DNA from: a virus
Virus record (IMG/VR): IMGVR_UViG_3300030388_000774
Location: 1-26,228 of that record
DNA length: 26,228 nt
Direction: 5' to 3' (one strand)
In this document: positions 1 through 8,097 of the stretch, piece after piece
How the letters are laid out: every line of letters begins with the position of its first letter
How positions within the stretch are numbered: the first letter of the stretch is position 1
The notes under the pieces: model-generated
Seen by the model: the letters and a program-made list of their open reading frames with translations, nothing else
Database searches by the model: none
Told to the model about the DNA's origin: nothing
Program-made: the position numbers and the translations under genes

Positions 1-1
1 C

Positions 2-1300
2 CTCAACAACTGGCGTGTCACGAAAACAACATTAAGATTAGGTAGTAGAATAATAGGTAGGTGTATGATGGGTTCAACATCTAATGCACTTGATAAAGGA
101 GGAGCTAATTTTAAAAAATTATATGATGCATCAGATGTTACAAACAGAAACCGTAATGGTCAGACTAATTCAGGACTCTATAGTTTGTTCATACCTATGG
201 AGTGGAATTACGAAGGATACATCAATACTCATGGATTTCCTGTATTCGACACTCCAAAAAAACCCGTCAAGGGCATTGATGGATCCAAAATTCAGATCGG
301 AGTTATCTCGCATTGGGAAAATGAAGTTGATGGTTTAAAAGATGACCAAGATGGTTTAAATGAATTTTATCGGCAGTTTCCAAGAACAGAAAAGCATGCA
401 TTTAGAGATGAGGCTAAACAATCTTTATTTAATCTAACTAAGATTTATGAGCAAATAGATTATAACGAAGATTTAAGAAATTCAAACGTAGTAACACAAG
501 GTAGTTTTTATTGGGAAAATGGTATAAAAGATACAAGAGTTATATTTGCACCTAATAAAAATGGAAGATTTTATATTTCATGGATACCACCTGTAGAATT
601 ACAGAATAAATATATAATAAAAAATGGTATCAGATATCCAGGTAATGATCATACTGGCGCTTTTGGCTGTGACTCTTACGATATTTCCGGAACAGTAGAT
701 GGCAGAGGTTCTAAAGGAGCTTTACACGGTTTAACTAAATTTTCAATGGAGGATGTTCCTCCCAATACTTTTTTCTTAGAATACATAGCAAGACCTCAAA
801 CAGCTGAGATCTTTTTTGAAGATGTTTTAATGGCATTAATATTCTATGGGATGCCAATGTTAGCAGAAAATAACAAACCAAGATTGCTATATTACTTAAA
901 AAGACGAGGATACAGGGGATATTCTATAAATAGGCCAGACAAACTTTATAATAAACTTTCTGTAACTGAAAGAGAAATAGGAGGAATTCCAAATTCAAGT
1001 GAAGATATTAAACAAGCACATGCAGCGGCTATAGAAGATTATATTGAAAATTTTATTGGTATAAATAATCAAGGCTATGGAGATATGTATTTTCAAAAAA
1101 CTTTAGAAGATTGGGCTAGTTTTAATATAAATAATAGAACAAAACATGATGCTTCTATTAGCTCTGGGTTAGCTATAATGGCTTGTAATAAAAACAGGTA
1201 TGCTCCTAATGCAAAAAGAACTATTACAAAACTTCCTTTAAATTTTAAGAAATATAATAATAAAGGGTACAATTCAAAAATAATGAAAATCAATGATTAA
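2..1300 (+). CDS. terL: Terminase large subunit, C-terminal part (5' truncated)
   Basis: This is the DNA-packaging motor and headful nuclease subunit. The frame is open to the left edge, giving 21 residues before the first ATG at 65, so the ATPase Walker motifs lie outside the window. What is visible begins at the ATPase coupling region (CMMGSTSNALDKGG, starting at position 62), followed by a stretch rich in N/G and the FIPMEWNYEG segment typical of Bacteroidota-phage terminases. The RNase H-like nuclease domain follows. Candidate metal-binding acidic residues are the Asp in FGCDSYD (codon at 671), the Glu in LAENNKPRLL (codon at 866) and the Asp in AAIEDYIENFIG (codon at 1037), in the spacing expected for the D-E-D triad. 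The family call is from remembered motifs. The stop overlaps the portal start by 8 nt, suggesting translational coupling. Confidence 0.88.
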   Translation, partial: LNNWRVTKTTLRLGSRIIGRCMMGSTSNALDKGGANFKKLYDASDVTNRNRNGQTNSGLYSLFIPMEWNYEGYINTHGFPVFDTPKKPVKGIDGSKIQIGVISHWENEVDGLKDDQDGLNEFYRQFPRTEKHAFRDEAKQSLFNLTKIYEQIDYNEDLRNSNVVTQGSFYWENGIKDTRVIFAPNKNGRFYISWIPPVELQNKYIIKNGIRYPGNDHTGAFGCDSYDISGTVDGRGSKGALHGLTKFSMEDVPPNTFFLEYIARPQTAEIFFEDVLMALIFYGMPMLAENNKPRLLYYLKRRGYRGYSINRPDKLYNKLSVTEREIGGIPNSSEDIKQAHAAAIEDYIENFIGINNQGYGDMYFQKTLEDWASFNINNRTKHDASISSGLAIMACNKNRYAPNAKRTITKLPLNFKKYNNKGYNSKIMKIND

Positions 1301-3698
1301 CATTAACTACAGCAGCAGCTTTCCAGATCAGGTGGTACCTGAAGAAGAGAAAAGTTCTTTCGAGTACGGCTTAAAAGTTGGTCAAGCTATCGAGCATGAG
1401 TGGTTTAGAAACAATACTGGTCAAAATAGATTTGTTGACAACTTTCAAAACTTTAATAGATTAAGACTTTACGCTAGAGGTGAACAGCCTGTACAAAAAT
1501 ATAAAGATGAAATGGCCATTAATGGTGATTTATCTTATTTAAACTTAGACTGGCAACCCGTACCAGTACTATCTAAGTTTGTAGACATAGTGGTTAATGG
1601 TATGACTGAAAGAGGTTATGAGATAAAATCATTTGCTACTGATCCTTTTGGTATTAAAACCAGAACTGACTATGCAACAGCTGCGCTAAGAGATATTAGA
1701 AATAAACAAGAAATTGCGCAATTGACTCAAGCAACAGGAAGAAATTATTATGCATCTTCAAGCCCAGAAGAATTACCTACTAATGCAGAAGAACTAGATC
1801 TTTACATGCAACTTAATTATAAGCAGTCTATAGAAATAGCTAGTGAAGAAGTTATAAGTAAAATTTTAGATTATAATAAATTTGATCAAGTAAAAAAACA
1901 AATTGCTTATGACTTAACTGTTTTAGGTATAGGAGCTTGTAAGACTAATTTTAATCTTTCAGAGGGAGTAACAACAGAATATGTTAATCCAGCAAACTTA
2001 GTATGGTCATATACAGAAGATCCAAATTTTGAAGATTTATATTATGTAGGTGAAGTAAGAAATTTATCTTTATCTGAAGTAAAACGACAATTTCCTAGTT
2101 TAAGTGATTCTGAATTAGAAAAAATACAAAAATACCCTGGTAGAAACTCATACACTAATACTATGTGGGGTCAAAATCAGCAAGATCAAGTACAAGTATT
2201 ATATTTTGAATATAAAACATACCACGATCAAGTATTTAAAATAAAACAAACAGAACAAGGTTTAGAAAAAGTAATAGAAAAACCTGACACGTTCAATCCT
2301 CCACCTAGTGATAATTTTGAAAGAGCAGCTAGATCTATTGAGGTTCTATATACTGGCGCTAAAGTTTTAGGACTTGGTGATACTATGCTAGAATGGAAAT
2401 TAGCAGAAAATATGACAAGGCCTAATGGTGATACTACTAAGGTTAATATGAATTATGTAATATCTGCTCCTAGAATGTATCAAGGTCGTATTGAATCTAT
2501 AGTTAGTAAAACAATTGGCTTTGCTGATATGATTCAAATAACTCATTTAAAATTACAACAAGTACTTGCTCGTATAGTTCCGGATGGTGTATATGTAGAT
2601 GTGGATGGTTTGGCAGAGGTTGACTTAGGTAATGGTACAAATTATAATGCATCAGAAGCATTAAACATGTACTTTCAAACTGGTAGTATTGTAGGTAGAT
2701 CATTAACTCAAGATGGTGAAGGAAATCCTGGTAAAGTTCCTATACAAGAATTACAAAGTTCTTCTGGTATATCAAAGATTCAATCAATGATACAAACATA
2801 TCAGTATTATCTTCAAATGATTAGAGATGTAACAGGATTAAATGAAGCTAGAGATGGAAGTACGCCAGATAAAGATGCATTAGTTGGTTTACAAAAATTA
2901 GCAGCGGCTAATTCAAATACAGCTACTAGACATATATTACAAGCACTTATGTATATGACTGTAAGAACTTGTGAGAATATAAGTTTAAGAGTTTCAGATA
3001 TGTTAAATTTTCCACTGACAAGAGACTCATTAGTAAAAAGTCTTAATAATTTTAACACAGCAACATTAGAAGAAGTAGAGCAATTAAATATACATGATTT
3101 TGGTATATTTTTAGAATTAGAACCTGATGAAGAAGAAAGAGCTCAATTAGAAAAAAGTATACAAGTTGCATTACAGTCAGGTAATATTGGTTTAGAAGAT
3201 GCGATAGATTTAAGAGAAATTTCTAATATTAAGTTAGCTAATCAAATGCTTAAGCAAAAACAAAAACAAAAAGCAGAAGCGGCAAGGCAAGCACAATTAG
3301 AAAATATAAGAGTTCAAGGTGAGGCAAACCAAAAAGCATCTGAAGCAGCTGCATTAGCAGAAATGCAAAAAGAACAAGCGGTTGCACAAACTAAAATACA
3401 GATAGAGCAAGCAAAAGCTCAATTTGAAATTGGAAGAATGGAAAAAGAAGCTATCATTAAAAAACAATTAATGGCAGAAGAATTTGAATATGCAATACAA
3501 CTTGCACAAGCAGAACAATCGCGCCAAACAAATAGAGAGTCAGAGATTGAAGATAGAAAAGACAAAAGAACAAAAATACAAGCAACACAACAAAGTGAAA
3601 TGATAAGTCAAAGACAAAATGACACTTTGCCTACTAATTTTGAATCACAGAACGATACGTTAGGTGGTTTTGGATTAGAACAATTTAATCCACAGTAG
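1293..3698 (+). CDS. Portal protein
   Basis: This encodes an 801-residue protein placed directly after the terminase, where the dodecameric DNA-entry ring is normally encoded. The start ATG lies inside the end of the terminase gene (ATGATTAA overlap) with no ribosome-binding purine block. The N-terminal part resembles large podoviral portals: an early region with paired aromatics and the segment WQPVPVLSKFVDIVVNGM (about residues 87-104), then a long mixed core. From about residue 648 to 760 the chain becomes a continuous Q/A/K/E-rich helix predicted to be a coiled coil, matching the long C-terminal barrel of P22-type portals. The extreme tail carries two NDTL repeats. Size is large for a portal but normal for crAss-like and P22-like ones. 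Identity rests on position, length and architecture. Confidence 0.87.
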   Translation: MININYSSSFPDQVVPEEEKSSFEYGLKVGQAIEHEWFRNNTGQNRFVDNFQNFNRLRLYARGEQPVQKYKDEMAINGDLSYLNLDWQPVPVLSKFVDIVVNGMTERGYEIKSFATDPFGIKTRTDYATAALRDIRNKQEIAQLTQATGRNYYASSSPEELPTNAEELDLYMQLNYKQSIEIASEEVISKILDYNKFDQVKKQIAYDLTVLGIGACKTNFNLSEGVTTEYVNPANLVWSYTEDPNFEDLYYVGEVRNLSLSEVKRQFPSLSDSELEKIQKYPGRNSYTNTMWGQNQQDQVQVLYFEYKTYHDQVFKIKQTEQGLEKVIEKPDTFNPPPSDNFERAARSIEVLYTGAKVLGLGDTMLEWKLAENMTRPNGDTTKVNMNYVISAPRMYQGRIESIVSKTIGFADMIQITHLKLQQVLARIVPDGVYVDVDGLAEVDLGNGTNYNASEALNMYFQTGSIVGRSLTQDGEGNPGKVPIQELQSSSGISKIQSMIQTYQYYLQMIRDVTGLNEARDGSTPDKDALVGLQKLAAANSNTATRHILQALMYMTVRTCENISLRVSDMLNFPLTRDSLVKSLNNFNTATLEEVEQLNIHDFGIFLELEPDEEERAQLEKSIQVALQSGNIGLEDAIDLREISNIKLANQMLKQKQKQKAEAARQAQLENIRVQGEANQKASEAAALAEMQKEQAVAQTKIQIEQAKAQFEIGRMEKEAIIKKQLMAEEFEYAIQLAQAEQSRQTNRESEIEDRKDKRTKIQATQQSEMISQRQNDTLPTNFESQNDTLGGFGLEQFNPQ

Positions 3699-3718
3699 TT
3701 TATTATTAATTTTATATT

Positions 3719-3729
3719 ATCATATTATG
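3719..3729 (+). promoter_or_regulatory. Start-codon leader ATCATATT before the scaffold gene
   Basis: This is the first copy of the ATCATATTATG start context that recurs at 6487-6497. It ends in the ATG of the scaffold candidate and lies in a 28-nt intergenic spacer with only one G or C (a single C). A role in translation is inferred from position only. Confidence 0.35.
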
Positions 3730-4959
3730 TCTAAAAAAGAAGAAGTAAAAGTAAAAGAAGTTGATACGCCTATAAAAAAAGAAGGTGAATTCAAAATAAA
3801 ATCAGCTAAAAAAATGAAAGATCTTGGCGAAGGACAAGGAGAACAAAAACTTCACAAGGTTGTTTTAACTAAAGAAAAAACAAAAGAAAATGCCATTTCA
3901 GACGGAGAAACAAAGAAAGTGGATGTGGGCGAACAAACCGGAGATAGCGGAAAAGTGGTCGAAGGATTACGGGTCGAAACCACTGAAGATGTTGCTGAAG
4001 AGCAAAAGGTAGACTCACCATTACAAGAAATAACTGATGAAGAAAATAACACTAACAAGGACGGAGTGGCAGCAAGCACTGATACTACCACTACCGCATC
4101 AGAACAAAAAGAAATACCAAAGGAAGTTGAAGCACAAAAACTACCTGACAATATAGATAAATTAGTTCAGTTCATGAAAGAAACTGGGGGTGATATACAC
4201 GATTACTCTCGTTTAAATGCTGACTATAGTAATGTAAATGACGAAATGCTTTTACATGAATATTACAAAAAAGCTAAACCACATCTTAACGGAGAAGAAA
4301 GAGGATTTATAATTGAAGACAATTTCAGTTATGATGAGGAATTAGATGAAGCAAGAGAAGTTCGAAAGAAAAAACTTGCATATAAAGAAGAAGTTGCAAA
4401 AGCCAAAGGCTTTTTGGAAGATCTTAAGAGTGAATATTACGAGGAAATCAAGTTGAGGCCCGGAGTATCTAAAGATCAAAAAGAAGCTACTGAATTTTTC
4501 AACCGATACCAGGAAGATAGAAAAGTAAATAAAGTACAACACGATTCGTTTAAGGCTAAGTCTAAAGAACTTTTTGACAAAGATTTCAAAGGTTTTGATT
4601 TTAATGTAGGAGATAAAAAATTTAGATATAACGTTAAAGACCCAGTTGCTGTTGCCGATAATCAAAGTGATATTTCAAATTTTATAGGAAAGTTTCTTAA
4701 TAAAAAAGGAGAAATGACTAAACACAAAGACTATCATAAAGCTTTATATACTGCACAAAATGCTGATACATTAGCTCAACATTTTTATGAACAAGGCAAA
4801 ACTGATGCGATAAAAAGTCAGATGGCTAGTTCTAAAAATATAAGTACAGAACCTCGCAAAACTGCTGATGGTAATATATTTGTAAATGGACTAAAAGTAA
4901 AAGCAATTAGTGGCCTTGATTCCACAAAGCTTAAAATAAAAAGAAAAACATTTAACTAA
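3727..4959 (+). CDS. Probable capsid scaffolding protein
   Basis: This is a 410-residue, highly charged protein between portal and capsid genes, the usual scaffold position. Residues 1 to about 135 are low-complexity (K/E, then D/E/T/S) and probably disordered. From about 138 a helical region begins (LPDNIDKLVQFMKETGG, then YSRLNADYSNVNDE), continuing into a long E/K-rich helix with AKAKGFLEDLKSEYYEEIKLRPG. The C-terminus is basic (about the last 20 residues, ending KLKIKRKTFN), consistent with a capsid-binding tail as in P22 and phi29 scaffolds. I recognise the central helical block as recurring before the capsid gene in related marine phages. No protease motif is seen. Codons in roughly 3900-4090 are more GC-rich than in the rest of the gene. 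An alternative is an internal or decoration protein. Confidence 0.68.
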   Translation: MSKKEEVKVKEVDTPIKKEGEFKIKSAKKMKDLGEGQGEQKLHKVVLTKEKTKENAISDGETKKVDVGEQTGDSGKVVEGLRVETTEDVAEEQKVDSPLQEITDEENNTNKDGVAASTDTTTTASEQKEIPKEVEAQKLPDNIDKLVQFMKETGGDIHDYSRLNADYSNVNDEMLLHEYYKKAKPHLNGEERGFIIEDNFSYDEELDEAREVRKKKLAYKEEVAKAKGFLEDLKSEYYEEIKLRPGVSKDQKEATEFFNRYQEDRKVNKVQHDSFKAKSKELFDKDFKGFDFNVGDKKFRYNVKDPVAVADNQSDISNFIGKFLNKKGEMTKHKDYHKALYTAQNADTLAQHFYEQGKTDAIKSQMASSKNISTEPRKTADGNIFVNGLKVKAISGLDSTKLKIKRKTFN

Positions 4960-4972
4960 AAAACAATAAATT

Positions 4973-6421
4973 ATGTCGATTTTTCCACAATTTGGTGCGA
5001 TAGTTCCTGCTCCTAACCAGCAACTATTAGCCAGCAATTACCTTCAGTTTAATACTGGTGGCGTAAATGATTTTGCGCAACAGTATTTACCAGAGGTTTA
5101 TGAACAAGAAGTAGAGCGTTATGGAAACAGAACGTTATCAGGCTTCTTAAGAATGGTAGGCGCAGAAATGCCTATGACTTCTGATCAAGTTATTTGGTCG
5201 GAACAAAACAGATTACACATAGCATACAATAACTGTGTAAGTGATCAAGTAAATGGAATTACTATCCCAGCTCCAACAGCCCCAGGTGTAACACGAAATG
5301 TTATAAGTCCGGGTCAAACTATCGTTGTATTAGATGGTTTAGGTAATGAAGCTAAGTGTGTTGTTACTGCTTCTAACACTGGAACTGGTGTTCTAGCTGT
5401 TGCACCATATTTATCTACTACACTTGCTCTTTTAGGACCTACAGTAAAAATATTTGTATATGGTTCTGAATTTGTTAAAGGTGCTGCTACTTCAAATGCA
5501 GGTGCTGGTGCTCTAGCAAATAACACGGCTATACAACCACAAGTAACAATTACTCCTACTTTTACTCAATTTTCTAACTCACCAGTTATAATTAGAAACG
5601 TTTACACAATAAACGGATCAGATATGGCTCAAATCGGTTGGGTTGAAGTTGCTACTGAAGACGGAACAAGCGGTTACTTATGGTATCTAAAAGCTGAATC
5701 TGAAACAAGATTACGTTTTGAAGACTACTTAGAAATGGTATGTGTTGAAGGTGATTTAGCAACTGCTGGTCTTGGTGCTGGTTCTGCTGTTAATGCTGGA
5801 TTCAAAGGTACTCAAGGTTTATTCTCTGCTATAAATACTAGAGGTAACGTTGAAGTTGGTTTTGATGCAGGTGCTGGTCTAGATGATTTTGATGAAATAC
5901 TTAAAAATCTTGATACTCAGGGAGCTATTGAAGAAAACATGTTATTCCTACAAAGAGGAGTTTCATTAGACTTTGACAATATGCTATCACTTGTATCAGC
6001 TGGATCACAAGGAGGTACTGCTTATGGATTATTTGAAAACTCTGAAGAAATGGCATTGAATCTAGGATTCAGTGGTTTCCGTAGAGGATCTTATGATTTT
6101 TATAAGACTGACTGGAAATACTTAAATGACGCTTCTACACGTGGTGCTCAAGCGGGTGTTTCTTCTATCGAAGGTGTTTTAATTCCTGCTGGAACTTCAA
6201 CAGTTTACGATCAGATCTTAGGTACTAATATCAGACGACCATTTTTACACGTTCGATACAGAGCTTCTCAAACAGAAGACAGACGTATGAAATCTTGGTT
6301 GACTGGTTCTGCTGGTGGTGCTATGACTTCAAATCTTGATGCTATGGAAGTAAATTTCCTATCTGAAAGATGTTTAGTTGTACAAGCTGCTAACAACTTC
6401 GTTTTATTCCAAGGAGTTTAA
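4973..6421 (+). CDS. Major capsid protein
   Basis: This 482-residue protein builds the icosahedral head, presumably with an HK97 fold. It follows the scaffold candidate and is followed by a strong hairpin, as is common for the most abundant virion protein. The N-terminus (about 20-85) contains YLPEVYEQEVERYGNRTLSGF and MVGAEMPMTSDQVIWSEQNRLHI, which I associate with capsid proteins of Bacteroidota and marine phages. A Gly/Ala/Val/Thr-rich beta segment at about 108-190 could be the E-loop region or an inserted domain. The C-terminal part includes arginine-rich SFRRGSYDFYKTDWKYL-type and ADQ-poor beta regions and closes with a hydrophobic strand ending in FQGV. The start has no Shine-Dalgarno sequence and sits in an AATAAATT leader. 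Fold assignment is inference. Confidence 0.86.
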   Translation: MSIFPQFGAIVPAPNQQLLASNYLQFNTGGVNDFAQQYLPEVYEQEVERYGNRTLSGFLRMVGAEMPMTSDQVIWSEQNRLHIAYNNCVSDQVNGITIPAPTAPGVTRNVISPGQTIVVLDGLGNEAKCVVTASNTGTGVLAVAPYLSTTLALLGPTVKIFVYGSEFVKGAATSNAGAGALANNTAIQPQVTITPTFTQFSNSPVIIRNVYTINGSDMAQIGWVEVATEDGTSGYLWYLKAESETRLRFEDYLEMVCVEGDLATAGLGAGSAVNAGFKGTQGLFSAINTRGNVEVGFDAGAGLDDFDEILKNLDTQGAIEENMLFLQRGVSLDFDNMLSLVSAGSQGGTAYGLFENSEEMALNLGFSGFRRGSYDFYKTDWKYLNDASTRGAQAGVSSIEGVLIPAGTSTVYDQILGTNIRRPFLHVRYRASQTEDRRMKSWLTGSAGGAMTSNLDAMEVNFLSERCLVVQAANNFVLFQGV

Positions 6422-6428
6422 TACTAAT

Positions 6429-6464
6429 GTAAAGTTATGGGGCATTAATTTGCCCCATCTTTAC
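6429..6464 (+). terminator. Hairpin after the capsid gene (terminator or mRNA 3'-end stabiliser)
   Basis: An inverted repeat starts 8 nt after the capsid stop. The stem pairs ATGGGGCA with TGCCCCAT around a six-base TTAATT loop, then after a small bulge GTAAAG pairs with CTTTAC. It is the most GC-rich short element in an AT-rich intergenic stretch. No clear U-tract follows, so it may be a weak terminator or an RNA stability or processing element. Confidence 0.65.
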
Positions 6465-6486
6465 TATTTACAAATTATTTAATTAT

Positions 6487-6497
6487 ATCATATTATG
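6487..6497 (+). promoter_or_regulatory. Start-codon leader ATCATATT shared with the scaffold gene
   Basis: The eleven bases ATCATATTATG, including the start codon, are identical to those at 3719-3729 before the scaffold gene, and the bases further upstream are similarly A/T-only. The match may be an unstructured leader that favours initiation without a Shine-Dalgarno sequence, or chance in AT-rich DNA. Confidence 0.35.
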
Positions 6498-7259
6498 AAA
6501 AAACAAAACAAAACTCAATCAGATGGTTGGGAAATTAAAGATAGAACATATCTTTTACAAGGTACGTTAACACCTTTAACTTATAGAATACCCTCAAAAC
6601 ATACTCAACGACAACCATTATTATGGTACGATGAGATGAAAAATGAGCAAAAAGAAATTAGATACGCTACAAATCAAAATTCACCATTTAAAGACGAACA
6701 AAAAGGTGAAGCAACTATGGGCCACATAGTATTTAATGATGGTGCTTTAACTGTTTTTAAAAAAAATCAAGTGCTACAAAAGATATTATCAATGTATCAT
6801 CCTTTGAAAAACATTAAATATAGAGAACTAGATGTTATTGAAGATGCTAAAGATGATTTAGAATTTTTAGAATTAGAAATAGATGCTTTAAACATTGCTA
6901 GAAATATTGATATTGATCAAGCTGAAGCTATATTAAGAGTTGAAATGGGATCTAAGGTATCAGAGATGAGTTCTAAGGAAATAAAAAGAGATTTACTTAT
7001 ATTTGCTAAGACAGATGCTACTTTATTCTTAAACTTAGCTAAAGATGATAATGTTCAACTTAGAAATTTTGCTATAAAAGCAACAGAAGCTGGAATAATA
7101 ATTTTAGCTGATGACCAAAGAACGTTTAAATGGAAATCTAATGGTAAAAAATTGATGACTGTTCCGTTTGATGAGCATCCATACTCTGCTATGGCACAAT
7201 TCTTTAAAACAGATGAAGGTTTAGAAGTATTTAAATCTATAGAGAAAAAGTTCTCTTAA
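6495..7259 (+). CDS. Structural-module protein of unknown function (254 aa)
   Basis: I do not recognise a characterised function. The protein sits alone between two hairpins, after the capsid gene and before the connector genes. Its N-terminal half has YLLQGTLTPLTYRIPSKHTQRQPLLWYDE and then IRYATNQNSPFKDEQKGEA (about 19-75), an arrangement I associate with conserved hypothetical proteins next to capsid genes in marine phages. The middle (about 110-150) is an acidic helix, ELDVIEDAKDDLEFLELEIDAL, and the C-terminal third is mixed alpha/beta, rich in Lys and Phe. No signal peptide, membrane span or enzyme motif is visible. It could be a minor capsid, decoration or assembly factor. The context of an isolated transcript segment suggests separately tuned expression. 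Confidence 0.75.
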   Translation: MKKQNKTQSDGWEIKDRTYLLQGTLTPLTYRIPSKHTQRQPLLWYDEMKNEQKEIRYATNQNSPFKDEQKGEATMGHIVFNDGALTVFKKNQVLQKILSMYHPLKNIKYRELDVIEDAKDDLEFLELEIDALNIARNIDIDQAEAILRVEMGSKVSEMSSKEIKRDLLIFAKTDATLFLNLAKDDNVQLRNFAIKATEAGIIILADDQRTFKWKSNGKKLMTVPFDEHPYSAMAQFFKTDEGLEVFKSIEKKFS

Positions 7260-7270
7260 CATGTAATACT

Positions 7271-7299
7271 AATAAGGGAGGTGTAATGCCTCCTTTATT
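7271..7299 (+). terminator. Hairpin after the 254-residue gene
   Basis: An 11-bp stem pairs AATAAGGGAGG with CCTCCTTTATT (one G-U pair) around a seven-base TGTAATG loop. It starts 11 nt after the stop of the upstream gene and ends 16 nt before the next ATG. The downstream arm ends in T-rich DNA but there is no long U-tract. GGGAGG lies in the stem about 30 nt from the next start, so it is unlikely to act as a ribosome-binding site. ATACTAAT precedes or overlaps the stem here and also precedes the hairpin at 6429. Confidence 0.65.
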
Positions 7300-7315
7300 A
7301 TAATAAAAACAACAA

Positions 7316-8095
7316 ATGGCTATAAACGTAAATACTGTATATCAAACAGTTTTATTAATATTAAATAAAGAACAACGTGGATATTTAACACCTACTGAGT
7401 TCAATAATATTGGTAATCAAGTACAACTTGAAATATTTGAAAGATATTTTGAAGATATGAATCAACAAATACGTGTGCCACAAACTGATACTGATTATGC
7501 TGATAGAGTAGAAAACATTGATGAAAAATTAGCTATATTTAAAACTACAGGTAATGCTGTGCCTGCCTCAACAGCTGACGGATTAACTCCATATTGGGTA
7601 TTACCTAGTGTAGATATATATGGAAATGATGTATCTTCTACATCTGATACTCCTTTTTACAGATTAGGTTCTGTACTTTATAATAATGAAATAATGTTAC
7701 AAAGAGTTGATCGCTCAGATTACTATCATATAGATAGATCTTTGTTAACTAAACCCACAAAAACTTATCCTGTATATTTATATGAGAATCAAAAATTATT
7801 TGTAAAACCAACTACTATAAATACTATTGGTGAAATACAAGTAGATTTTATTAGAAAACCTTTAACTCCTATTTGGGGCTTTACTGTAGGTTCTCTTGGT
7901 CAATATATATATAATTCACAAGATTTAACAACTAACAATACTACCGGTTCTGTTAATTTTGAAATTCATGAATCAGAACAAACAAGTTTAATAATAAATA
8001 TACTAATGTATGCTGGGATAATAATAAGAGATCCGCAAATAATAGCAGGAGCTTCACAAGAAATTGCTAAGCAAACAAATAACGAAAGAAGTTAA
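7316..8095 (+). CDS. Head-tail connector / ring protein (259 aa)
   Basis: This is probably one of the stacked ring proteins joining the portal to the short tail. The N-terminal segment NTVYQTVLLILNKEQRGYLTP, followed by EFNNIGNQVQLEIFERYFEDMN (residues 5 to about 48), is a signature I recognise from Bacteroidota podoviruses: a conserved NKEQRGYLTP..FN turn and then a helix ending in a YF.D motif. The remainder is beta-rich (FYRLGSVLYNN, YPVYLYENQKLFVKPTTI, IQVDFIRKPLTP), and a short helix near the C-terminus contains a hydrophobic IINILMYAGIIIRDP segment, which is probably buried and not membrane-spanning. The next gene starts after a 2-nt gap. Exact position in the ring stack cannot be told from sequence. 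Confidence 0.75.
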   Translation: MAINVNTVYQTVLLILNKEQRGYLTPTEFNNIGNQVQLEIFERYFEDMNQQIRVPQTDTDYADRVENIDEKLAIFKTTGNAVPASTADGLTPYWVLPSVDIYGNDVSSTSDTPFYRLGSVLYNNEIMLQRVDRSDYYHIDRSLLTKPTKTYPVYLYENQKLFVKPTTINTIGEIQVDFIRKPLTPIWGFTVGSLGQYIYNSQDLTTNNTTGSVNFEIHESEQTSLIINILMYAGIIIRDPQIIAGASQEIAKQTNNERS

Positions 8096-8097
8096 TT

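Noticed and set aside
3699-3726. Promoter in the spacer before the scaffold gene
   Set aside because: The 28 nt are nearly all A/T, so promoter-like words arise by chance, and no matching second element was found at a fitting distance.
3852-4151. Reverse-strand open frame opposite the scaffold gene
   Set aside because: It is Ser/Val/Thr-rich, mirrors the acidic codons of the + strand gene, and has no start context or neighbours; it is a shadow.
7276-7281. GGGAGG as a Shine-Dalgarno site for the gene at 7316
   Set aside because: It is about 35 nt from the ATG and buried in a hairpin stem, so it cannot act as a normal ribosome-binding site.
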